From: Bog-756 sp963813525 | GTDB taxonomy: Bacteria; Actinomycetota; Acidimicrobiia; Acidimicrobiales; RAAP-2 | Assembly (NCBI GenBank): GCA_963813525.1 | Contig: CAWEZI010000005.1 | Span: 868,001 to 932,000, forward strand | Reading direction: 5' to 3' | DNA length: 64,000 nt | Shown: in pieces, positions 54,123 through 62,393 of the stretch | How the letters are laid out: each line of letters starts with the position of its first letter | How positions within the stretch are numbered: position 1 is the first letter of the stretch | The notes under the pieces: model-generated | Database searches by the model: none | What the model saw: only the letters and a program-made list of their open reading frames with translations | What the model was told of the DNA's origin: nothing | Made by a program: the position numbers and the translations under genes

Positions 54123-55247
54123 TCACGTTTTGGCCGGCAGCCGGCGCGGCATGGGCACCGCCGTTTCGGGCCAGCGCCGACGGCTGACCCGGGCCAACCG
54201 GTGGAGCAGGGCGATGGCCCCGGGGTCGTCGTCACCCGGCCGGGTCTCGATAGCGCCGTCTCTCACCATGCTGTCGAGGAGTTCCCGTCCCTTGTCGGTC
54301 CGGACCAAGGTCAGGGTCCAGTCGCTGAACGCCCCGATCCCGCCGGTGGAGATGTCGGCGTGCTCGGCGGCGAAGTCGGGGCAGGCGGTGCAGCCCTCGC
54401 GGGTCCAGGCGTGGGCCTCCTTGAGGGGGATCTCGTGGTAGCCCCCGTCCTTGGTCCACACCTGGAAGACGCCTTTGATGTTCATCTTGGCGATGTCGCC
54501 CCGGGCGATGCCGTAACGGGCCTCGAACAGCTCCGGGAATATGGCGTCGTCGAATGTCTTCGAGCACATGAGCCCGATGGTCAGGGAGAGGCGCCGGGCG
54601 ATCTTGCCCGCCTTGCGGGCGGCCATCACCGGTGGCGCCGACGATTGACAGCCCATCCCCACCAGGGCGATGCGCTCGGCGCCGCTCTCGATGGCCTGGG
54701 GGTAGGCCAGGGGGTTTGCCGAGTAGGTGTAGCGGGATCCGGCTGCGGCCAGCACCTCGGCGCGGGTGGTGGCCACCGCCGGTATGGCCTTCCACGACGA
54801 ACCGTCGCCTTCGAGCGTCGACACCAGGGCGGCGTCGATCACATCGTGCTCGAGGGCGTAGACGAGAAGGGCGGAGACCAGGCCGCCGTCCTGGCCGACC
54901 GCCAGGATCTCGGGATCGGTGGCCCGCACCAACAAGGTATCGGTGGCCACTCCGGCCACCTCCTCGGTCGTCCGCTCGCGGCCGAACAGGTGGTTCTCGA
55001 TCTCGGGCTCCCACAGCCGGAAGCGGGGACAGGCCCGGGTGCACATGGTGCAGCCCTTCACCCCGTGGGTGCAGTTTTCGGCGCCGCCGTCGGCGTCGAT
55101 GTGGAAGGGCTTGTAGCGGCCCCCGGTGTCGTCGTAGCCCAGGACGTCGTACGGGCAGGCCACGATGCAGGCGGCGCACCCGGTGCAGAGGCCGGAGGTC
55201 ACCACTTCGGTGAACAGTTCGGCCCAGTGCGGCTTCTCGGGGGGCAT
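54123..55247 (-). CDS. Coenzyme F420 hydrogenase/dehydrogenase beta subunit family protein (FrhB)
   Basis: An FrhB-type flavoprotein of 374 residues. The N-terminal ferredoxin-like part has two cluster motifs, GLCTGCAACIVACPYDVLGY near residue 20 and GCTMCTRACPRFRLW near 65. The central part has AVGQDGGLVSALLVYALEHD and YTYSANPLAYPQAI. ALVGMGCQSSAPPVMAARKA holds another conserved Cys, and TREGCTACPDFAAEHADIS the late cysteines. It should move electrons between F420H2 or a flavin and ferredoxin-type centres. ATG 55247 lies 6 nt after TAGGGT, so its message is leaderless. It is divergent from the glycosylase gene. Confidence 0.88.
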   Translation of the reverse strand: MPPEKPHWAELFTEVVTSGLCTGCAACIVACPYDVLGYDDTGGRYKPFHIDADGGAENCTHGVKGCTMCTRACPRFRLWEPEIENHLFGRERTTEEVAGVATDTLLVRATDPEILAVGQDGGLVSALLVYALEHDVIDAALVSTLEGDGSSWKAIPAVATTRAEVLAAAGSRYTYSANPLAYPQAIESGAERIALVGMGCQSSAPPVMAARKAGKIARRLSLTIGLMCSKTFDDAIFPELFEARYGIARGDIAKMNIKGVFQVWTKDGGYHEIPLKEAHAWTREGCTACPDFAAEHADISTGGIGAFSDWTLTLVRTDKGRELLDSMVRDGAIETRPGDDDPGAIALLHRLARVSRRRWPETAVPMPRRLPAKT

Positions 55248-55253
55248 CGCCTT

Positions 55254-55259
55254 ACCCTA
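55254..55259 (-). promoter_or_regulatory. -10 box of leaderless FrhB-type gene
   Basis: TAGGGT on the minus strand, 6 nt from ATG 55247. Confidence 0.5.
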
Positions 55260-55319
55260 TCGAGGGCCGGGTGCCCCGACCGACCGGCGTCGGGCGGGCC
55301 ACCCCCTACCCCGGGTCGG

Positions 55320-55325
55320 TACTCT
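55320..55325 (+). promoter_or_regulatory. -10 box of leaderless Fpg/Nei gene
   Basis: TACTCT, 7 nt before GTG 55333. Confidence 0.5.
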
Positions 55326-55332
55326 CGGGCGG

Positions 55333-56115
55333 GTGCCCGAGCTCACCGAGGTCGAGATGTACACCCGGCTGGCCCGTCGGGCCCTCGGGCGCACGGTGGC
55401 ATCGGTAGCGACGCCCGATGCCTGGTTCATCAAGGGAGAGGGTGGCGGGGAGGCGGTGGCCTCCGCCCTCGTCGGGCACCAACTGGTGGCCGCTCGACGA
55501 CTGGGCAAGGTCACCCTGCTCGACATCGACAGTGGCGCCACCCTCGGGATCCGCTTCGGCATGACCGGCACCTTGGTGGTGGACGGCCTGTCGGCCGTGG
55601 ACGGGCTCATGTATGCGCCCAAGCGTCACGAACCCCGCTGGGACCGGTTCACCGTCTTCTTCGAGGACGGCGGATCGCTGGTGGTGTCGGACCCGAGACG
55701 GCTCGGGGGGGTGACCCTCGACCCGGACCTGTCCAGGCTCGGACCAGACGCCGCCACTGTCGGACCGGCCGCCCTGGCCGCAGCCCTGCGCGGCTCGGAG
55801 GCACCCCTCAAGGCCCGGTTGCTCGACCAGTCGAGGATCGCCGGTGTCGGGAACCTCATCGCCGACGAGACCCTGTGGCGGGCCGCACTGTCCCCCCTCC
55901 GTCCGGCCGGGTCGTTGTCGTCGGCCGAGGTGCGCCGCCTCCACCGTCATCTGCACCGGACCATCGACGACCTCATGGGTGAGGGTGGCTCCCACCTGGG
56001 CGACCTGATGGAGGAACGCCACCGGGGCGGCCGGTGCCCCCGTGACGGCACCGAGCTCGTCCGGTCGACGGTGGGGGGCCGCACCTCGTACTGGTGTCCG
56101 GCCCACCAACGGTGA
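55333..56115 (+). CDS. Fpg/Nei-family DNA glycosylase
   Basis: A bifunctional DNA glycosylase/AP lyase of 260 residues for oxidised bases. The catalytic N-terminus is (M)PELTEVEMYTRLARRALG, with the nucleophile Pro and Glu kept but Thr where Fpg has Pro. IRFGMTGTLVV follows, and the H2TH domain has LLDQSRIAGVGNLIADETLW near 170. The C-terminal zinc finger is unusual: GRCPRDGTELVRSTVGGRTS then YWCPAHQR, so two of the four expected cysteines are replaced by Asp and His. This suggests a Nei-like subtype. GTG 55333 is fixed by the Pro-Glu motif and by TACTCT 7 nt upstream. Confidence 0.9.
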   Translation: MPELTEVEMYTRLARRALGRTVASVATPDAWFIKGEGGGEAVASALVGHQLVAARRLGKVTLLDIDSGATLGIRFGMTGTLVVDGLSAVDGLMYAPKRHEPRWDRFTVFFEDGGSLVVSDPRRLGGVTLDPDLSRLGPDAATVGPAALAAALRGSEAPLKARLLDQSRIAGVGNLIADETLWRAALSPLRPAGSLSSAEVRRLHRHLHRTIDDLMGEGGSHLGDLMEERHRGGRCPRDGTELVRSTVGGRTSYWCPAHQR

Positions 56116-56139
56116 TGATCGTTCCGGACGGGCCGACCT

Positions 56140-56604
56140 TCAGGCGCTCGCCTCGGCCAGCACCTTTTCGGCGTGACCGTCGGCCTTCACGTGGTACCAG
56201 GCCCGGGCGATCTTCCCCTTCCCGTCGACCAGGAAGGTCGAACGGATGACCCCGATCGACTTCTTGCCGTAGAGCGTCTTCTCGCCCCAGGCTCCGTAGG
56301 CCTCACCCACTTTGTGGTCGGCATCGGTCAGCAGCGGGAACTTGAGACCGAACTTGGCCCGGAAGGCGCGGTGCTTTTCGGCGTTGTCGGCGGAGATCCC
56401 GAGCACCGCCACCTTGGTCCGGGCAAAGGCCCGCAGGTTGTCGTTGAACTGGCACGCCTCCTTGGTGCAGCCGGGCGTGTCGTCTCTCGGGTAGAAGTAG
56501 ACGACCACCTGCTGGCCGGCGAAGTCCTTGAGGGAGACCTTCTTCCCATCCTGGTCGGGCAGGGTGAAGGCGGGAGCCTTGTCGCCGGGGGCGAGCTTTC
56601 CCAT
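56140..56604 (-). CDS. bcp: Thioredoxin-dependent peroxiredoxin (Bcp/PrxQ)
   Basis: A peroxiredoxin of 154 residues that reduces H2O2 and alkyl hydroperoxides. It starts KLAPGDKAPAFTLPDQDGKK. The peroxidatic Cys is in FYPRDDTPGCTKEACQFNDN, with the resolving Cys five residues later, as in PrxQ alpha-type enzymes. The conserved Arg lies in VIRSTFLVDGKGKIAR. ATG 56604 was selected because the protein then begins at the family N-terminus; the longer frame adds a basic, unconserved stretch. It is divergent from thiC. Confidence 0.92.
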   Translation of the reverse strand: MGKLAPGDKAPAFTLPDQDGKKVSLKDFAGQQVVVYFYPRDDTPGCTKEACQFNDNLRAFARTKVAVLGISADNAEKHRAFRAKFGLKFPLLTDADHKVGEAYGAWGEKTLYGKKSIGVIRSTFLVDGKGKIARAWYHVKADGHAEKVLAEASA

Positions 56605-56704
56605 GGTGTGGGCATCCTTTCGTGTGGAACGACGAGTCGGCCGCCGGGCCCGGCGCCGACCGGTGATGTGCGTGGCCCACGATGTCACAATCCCCCCTCG
56701 CCGG

Positions 56705-56710
56705 TATAGG
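56705..56710 (+). promoter_or_regulatory. Possible thiC promoter
   Basis: TATAGG, with a weak ATGTCA about 18 bp upstream (56681-56686). The leader would be about 75 nt and contain three 18-bp repeats. Confidence 0.35.
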
Positions 56711-56737
56711 CCGAGCGTGGAAGACTCAATCGACAGA

Positions 56738-56791
56738 GCCTGAAGGATCTACACCGCCTGAAGGATCAACACAGCCTGAAGGGACCTTCAC
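56738..56791 (+). repeat. 18-bp tandem repeat, three copies, abutting thiC start
   Basis: GCCTGAAGGATCTACACC, GCCTGAAGGATCAACACA and GCCTGAAGGGACCTTCAC are directly repeated and end one base before ATG 56792. Each copy contains a Shine-Dalgarno-like GAAGGA or GAAGGGA; the last one is placed to serve thiC. The repeats fill the place where a TPP riboswitch would be expected. Confidence 0.85.
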
Positions 56792-58585
<1,794 letters not shown>

Positions 58586-58588
58586 CCG

Positions 58589-58607
58589 ACAGGGCTCCGC
58601 CCTGTTT
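58589..58607 (+). terminator. Hairpin terminator after thiC
   Basis: A 7-bp stem, ACAGGGC with GCCCTGT, and a TCC loop, followed by a short T-run (TTG). It starts 4 bases after the thiC stop. The weak T-run makes its efficiency uncertain. Confidence 0.55.
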
Positions 58608-58633
58608 GACCTGGTGTGAGCGACGCCGGCGGG

Positions 58634-58639
58634 TACACT
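58634..58639 (+). promoter_or_regulatory. -10 box of DEAD-box helicase, long leader
   Basis: TACACT in the gap after thiC. The start codon of the helicase lies about 173 nt beyond the expected start point. The leader contains CCGGACCGCATGGCGGCCGG (58697-58716), which can form a hairpin, but no clear Shine-Dalgarno site before ATG 58819. Confidence 0.4.
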
Positions 58640-58818
58640 GGACTTCGGCGCGGGGCATCCAGCTCCCTGCCGGGGTCTTCCTCACCTCTGTTGTTTCCGG
58701 ACCGCATGGCGGCCGGAATGATGGCCCGAGGCGGGCCCAACCGGCTTTCGTGACTTGCACGGAGGCCGACGGTCGCCCAGCGGCCGTCAACAACAGACAG
58801 AGAGTGAGTTTTTTACCC

Positions 58819-60066
58819 ATGACAACCGTGATCGATCCGTCAGACCGGATCGTCGACCGTCCCGACCTGGCCGTGGCCAGCGAGGACAACCCTGCCGGGT
58901 CCCCGACTTTCGCCTCCCTGGGCGTCGATCCGGCACTGGTCAAGGCCCTTTCGGCCCAGGGCATCACCACCACCTTCGCCATCCAGTCGATGACGGTGGC
59001 CGACGCCCTGGCCGGGCGCGACGTGTGCGGCAAGGCCAAGACCGGATCGGGAAAGACCCTGGCCTTCGGAGTCCCCCTCCTGCAACGCACCATGGCCGCT
59101 CCCGCCACCCGACCCGGCCGCCCCCGCGCCCTGGTGCTGGTACCCACCCGGGAGCTGGCCGTTCAGGTCAGCGAGGTGCTCGACCCATTGGCCGTCGAGG
59201 CCGGTCTGCGGGTCGCCGCCGTTTACGGCGGCGCTGACATCGAGCGCCAGGTCAAGAAGCTCCGCCGGGGCGTAGACGTGGTCATCGCCACCCCCGGGCG
59301 GCTCATCGACCTCGGCGACCGGGGTGAACTGTCGGTGGCCGACATCGAGACGCTGGTGTTGGACGAGGCCGACCGCATGGCCGACATGGGCTTCATGCCC
59401 CAGGTCGAGTGGGTCTTGCGCCGACTCGAGCGGGAGCACCAGACGCTCCTGTTTTCGGCGACGCTGGACGGCGCCGTCGACCGGCTGGTGAGCCGCTATC
59501 TGACCGACCCGGTCATGCACGAAGTGGCCTCCCCCCGGACCACGGTCGACGCCATGGAGCACCGGTTCCTCGAGGTGCACCAGATGGACCGGGTCAAAGT
59601 GTGCGCCGCCATCTGCCGTAACTCGGAGAAGACGCTGGTCTTCGTCCGTACCAAACGTGGAGCCGACCGGTTGGTCGAGCAGCTCCGCAAGGAGGGGGTC
59701 AAGGCCGACGCCATCCACGGCGACCTGCGCCAGGTGAATCGGGAGCGGACCCTGAAGGCCTTCGGCGAAGGCAAACTGCCCGCCCTGGTGGCCACCGACG
59801 TGGCCGCCCGCGGTCTCGACATCGACATGGTCGACGTGGTCGTGCATTACGACCCGCCCGAGGATCACAAGGCCTACCTGCACCGCTCCGGTCGGACAGC
59901 CCGGGCCGGCGAGGCCGGGCTGGTGGTGACCCTGGTGCAGTGGAACCAGATTCTCGAAGTCGAGCGCATCCAGACCCGCATCGGTCTCAAGGTGCCCATC
60001 GTCGAGATCTTCTCCAACGACCCGAGGCTGTCCGACCTGTCCGCCTGGCAGCCCGGCAAGGACTGA
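58819..60066 (+). CDS. DEAD-box ATP-dependent RNA helicase
   Basis: A superfamily 2 RNA helicase of 415 residues with a compact core and almost no C-terminal extension. In order: the Q motif FASLGVDPALVKAL to FAIQSM, Walker A AKTGSGKT near residue 75, PTRELAVQV, VIATPGRLIDLGD, the DEAD box in LVLDEADRMADMG near 178, and LLFSATLDG. The second lobe has TLVFVRTKRGADRL, VATDVAARGLDIDMVD and HRSGRTARAG. It may unwind structured RNA in cold adaptation or ribosome assembly. ATG 58819 is preceded by a T-run, not a Shine-Dalgarno sequence. Its long leader suggests RNA-level control. Confidence 0.94.
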   Translation: MTTVIDPSDRIVDRPDLAVASEDNPAGSPTFASLGVDPALVKALSAQGITTTFAIQSMTVADALAGRDVCGKAKTGSGKTLAFGVPLLQRTMAAPATRPGRPRALVLVPTRELAVQVSEVLDPLAVEAGLRVAAVYGGADIERQVKKLRRGVDVVIATPGRLIDLGDRGELSVADIETLVLDEADRMADMGFMPQVEWVLRRLEREHQTLLFSATLDGAVDRLVSRYLTDPVMHEVASPRTTVDAMEHRFLEVHQMDRVKVCAAICRNSEKTLVFVRTKRGADRLVEQLRKEGVKADAIHGDLRQVNRERTLKAFGEGKLPALVATDVAARGLDIDMVDVVVHYDPPEDHKAYLHRSGRTARAGEAGLVVTLVQWNQILEVERIQTRIGLKVPIVEIFSNDPRLSDLSAWQPGKD

Positions 60067-60141
60067 CCAACCCGCCTGCTCTCTGGTCGACCCCTCTGCC
60101 CCGGGTGGGCGCCGGGTCGACCCCAGCCAAGGAGGACCAAC

Positions 60142-60894
60142 GTGTCCGACCCCCACTCTCGGGCCCCGCTGACCGCCGGACCCGGTATCGAGGACATCAG
60201 CCGGATCCTGGTGGTTACCGCCCACCCCGATGACGTCGATTTCGGTGCGGCCGGATCGGTGGCGGTGTGGACCGGTGCCGGGGTCGAGGTGGCCTACTGC
60301 ATCGTGACCGACGGCGAGGCCGGCGGCTCGGACCGGACCATGAGCCGGGCCGACATGGCCGCCATACGCCGCGAGGAGCAGCGCGACGCAGCCAAGGTCG
60401 TGGGTGTGTCCGACGTGACCTACCTCGGGTTCGCCGACGGTCGCCTGGCCGCCGACCTCGACGTCCGTCGGGCCATCACCGCCGTCATCCGCACCTTTCG
60501 ACCCGACCGGGTGGTGGCCCAGTCGCCCGAAAGGAACTGGTCGCGTATCTACGCCAGCCACCCCGACCATCTGGCCGCCGGCGAAGCGGCCATCTGCGCC
60601 GTCTACCCCGACGCCCGCAACCCGTTCGCCTTCCCCGATCTGCTCGAGGAGGGGCTCGAGCCCCATACCGTTCCCGAGATGTGGATCATGGCAACCGACC
60701 AGGCCGACCGGGTGGTCGACGCCACCGACACCTTCGACCGCAAGCTCCAAGCCCTCCGGGCCCACCGGAGCCAGGTCGGTGACGGCGCCCATCTCGAACA
60801 ACTTCTCCGCACGTGGATGAGCGGGACCGCTCTGGCCGCCGGTCTGCCCGAGGGGAGGTTGGCCGAGGCCTTCCACGTGGTGGCCACCGGCTAG
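60142..60894 (+). CDS. PIG-L family deacetylase (LmbE/MshB-like)
   Basis: A zinc-dependent N-acetyl hydrolase of 250 residues. The metal motif is VVTAHPDDVDFGAAGSVAVW near residue 28 (His-Pro-Asp-Asp), with the third ligand in IYASHPDHLAAGEAAICAVY near 140. VTDGEAGGSDRTMSRADM is the loop after strand 2. Relatives deacetylate GlcNAc-inositol in mycothiol synthesis or N-acetylglucosaminyl lipids; the exact substrate here is unclear. AAGGAGGA lies 5 nt before GTG 60142. The amidotransferase and HlyIII genes follow closely on the same strand. Confidence 0.9.
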   Translation: MSDPHSRAPLTAGPGIEDISRILVVTAHPDDVDFGAAGSVAVWTGAGVEVAYCIVTDGEAGGSDRTMSRADMAAIRREEQRDAAKVVGVSDVTYLGFADGRLAADLDVRRAITAVIRTFRPDRVVAQSPERNWSRIYASHPDHLAAGEAAICAVYPDARNPFAFPDLLEEGLEPHTVPEMWIMATDQADRVVDATDTFDRKLQALRAHRSQVGDGAHLEQLLRTWMSGTALAAGLPEGRLAEAFHVVATG

Positions 60895-60920
60895 TGGGGA
60901 CAGGAGGCCCGGCACCAGAG

Positions 60921-61673
60921 GTGGCGGGCGATGAGGGCGCCGACAACAGGCCGTGGGCCGTCGTCCAGCACGTGGCCCATGAAGGGCCCGGCCTTGTCGC
61001 CGATGCCCTGGTCGACCACGGGTGCGGCATCGAGGTGGTCCGCCTCGACAGGGGGGATCCACTCCCTGACCACCGCGACGTGGCCGGGGTGGTGGTCATG
61101 GGCGGCCCGATGGGTGTCCATGATGTCGGCGACCACCCGTGGTTGGTGCCGGAGCGGGCCCTCATGGAGGTGGTGGCCACGGACGGCCGCCCCGTCCTCG
61201 GGGTCTGCCTGGGTGCCCAGCAGCTCGCTCTGGCCTTGGGCGCCAACGTCACCCGCGGCACCGCACCGGAGATCGGGATCGGCCGGGTGGAGCTCACCGC
61301 CGATGGTCGACGGGACCCGGTGCTCGGCCCCGAGTACGGGGGTCTGGCCGCCACCGCGCCGGCCTGTGTGCACTGGCACAGCGACACCTTCTCCCTTCCC
61401 GCCGGGGCGGTCCACCTGGCCGCCACCCGGATCACCCCCCACCAGGCCTTCCGGTGGGGTGCGACGGTTTACGGGTTGCAATTCCATGTCGAGGTCGACC
61501 GGGCCTTGGCCGCGGCGTGGCTGCCCTACCTGCCGGCCGGGGTGACCCTGGGCGACGCCGGTCTGGCCGAGGTGGAGGCTGTCGGTCGGCGGGTGCTCCG
61601 GCGTTTCGTGGAGATGGCGGTGCGTCGGGCCCCGGGCCGGACGCCGTCCCTGAGCCACCAACCGCCCGGGTAG
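60921..61673 (+). CDS. Class I glutamine amidotransferase domain protein
   Basis: A GATase1-fold protein of 250 residues. The nucleophile elbow is RPVLGVCLGAQQLALALGAN with Cys near residue 93. The catalytic His-x-Glu is in GLQFHVEVDRALAAAWLP near 190. GVVVMGGPMGVHDVGDHPWL is the typical oxyanion strand. The group includes GuaA-like stand-alone amidotransferases acting as gamma-glutamyl hydrolases or transferases; partner unknown. GTG 60921 follows AGGAGG by 13 nt, rather far; GTG 60894, overlapping the previous stop, is an alternative. Confidence 0.85.
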   Translation: MAGDEGADNRPWAVVQHVAHEGPGLVADALVDHGCGIEVVRLDRGDPLPDHRDVAGVVVMGGPMGVHDVGDHPWLVPERALMEVVATDGRPVLGVCLGAQQLALALGANVTRGTAPEIGIGRVELTADGRRDPVLGPEYGGLAATAPACVHWHSDTFSLPAGAVHLAATRITPHQAFRWGATVYGLQFHVEVDRALAAAWLPYLPAGVTLGDAGLAEVEAVGRRVLRRFVEMAVRRAPGRTPSLSHQPPG

Positions 61674-61675
61674 AA

Positions 61676-62368
61676 GTGACCACTTCGGACCCACGGGTCG
61701 AGCCGCTGGCGGTGCCCGAAGCCGACGAGGTGGTCAAGCCGCGTCTACGCGGCGTCTTCCACGAGGTGGCCTTTTTCGTCTCGCTGGTCACGGGGACTGC
61801 GCTGGTGGCGGCGGCACCCACCGTCTCGGTCGGTCTGGTCATGGCCGTCTACGCCGCCTCCATCTCCCTTCTGTTCGGGGTCAGTGCTCTCTTCCACCGC
61901 CATACCTGGGGCCCGGTGGGCCGTCGCCGCATGCGTCGCCTCGACCACTCGACCATCTTCATCGCCATCGCCGGCTCCTACACCCCTGTGGCCGTCTACG
62001 CCCTCAGCGGCTGGGCCCGCACCACCGTGCTCTGCCTGGTGTGGGGAGGAGCCCTCATCGGGATCACCGTGCGCCAGGTCTGGCTCGACGCCCCCAAGTG
62101 GGTCATCGCCGTTCCCTACGTGGTGGTGGGGTGGGCCGCGGTCATCGTGTTGCCCCAGCTGTGGCAGTCCCTGGGCAGCGTCGGGTTCACCCTGCTGGTG
62201 GCCGGCGGATTGGCCTATTCGGCCGGCGCGGTTGTCTATGCGGCCAAGCGCCCGAACCCGGCCCCCGGCGTGTTCGGCTACCACGAGGTGTTCCACGCCT
62301 GCACCATCATCGGGGCCCTGCTGCATTTCGTCTGTATCGCCGGCTTCGTGCTGCCGTTGGCCGGCTGA
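61676..62368 (+). CDS. Hemolysin III / PAQR family membrane protein
   Basis: A seven-helix membrane protein of 230 residues related to hemolysin III and to PAQR receptors. The family motifs are present: RGVFHEVAFFVSLVTGTALV, LLFGVSALFHRHTW, LDHSTIFIAIAGSYTPVAVY and the final YHEVFHACTIIGALLHFVCI. The Ser, Asp and three His residues of these motifs form the zinc site seen in adiponectin receptors, suggesting hydrolase or ceramidase-like chemistry. GTG 61676 begins 3 bp after the amidotransferase stop. Convergent with the aconitase gene. Confidence 0.92.
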   Translation: MTTSDPRVEPLAVPEADEVVKPRLRGVFHEVAFFVSLVTGTALVAAAPTVSVGLVMAVYAASISLLFGVSALFHRHTWGPVGRRRMRRLDHSTIFIAIAGSYTPVAVYALSGWARTTVLCLVWGGALIGITVRQVWLDAPKWVIAVPYVVVGWAAVIVLPQLWQSLGSVGFTLLVAGGLAYSAGAVVYAAKRPNPAPGVFGYHEVFHACTIIGALLHFVCIAGFVLPLAG

Positions 62369-62393
62369 GGCTGTGCAGCCCGCCGGGTTCCGG

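Noticed and set aside
56605..56791. TPP riboswitch expected before thiC
   Set aside because: The conserved CTGAGA and ACCTGATC-type segments and P1 pairing were not found; only three 18-bp repeats are present. A covariance search would settle it.
60067..60130. Repeated GGTCGACCCC as a terminator or operator after the helicase gene
   Set aside because: Two short copies only, no T-run, and SalI-like GTCGAC is common at this GC content.
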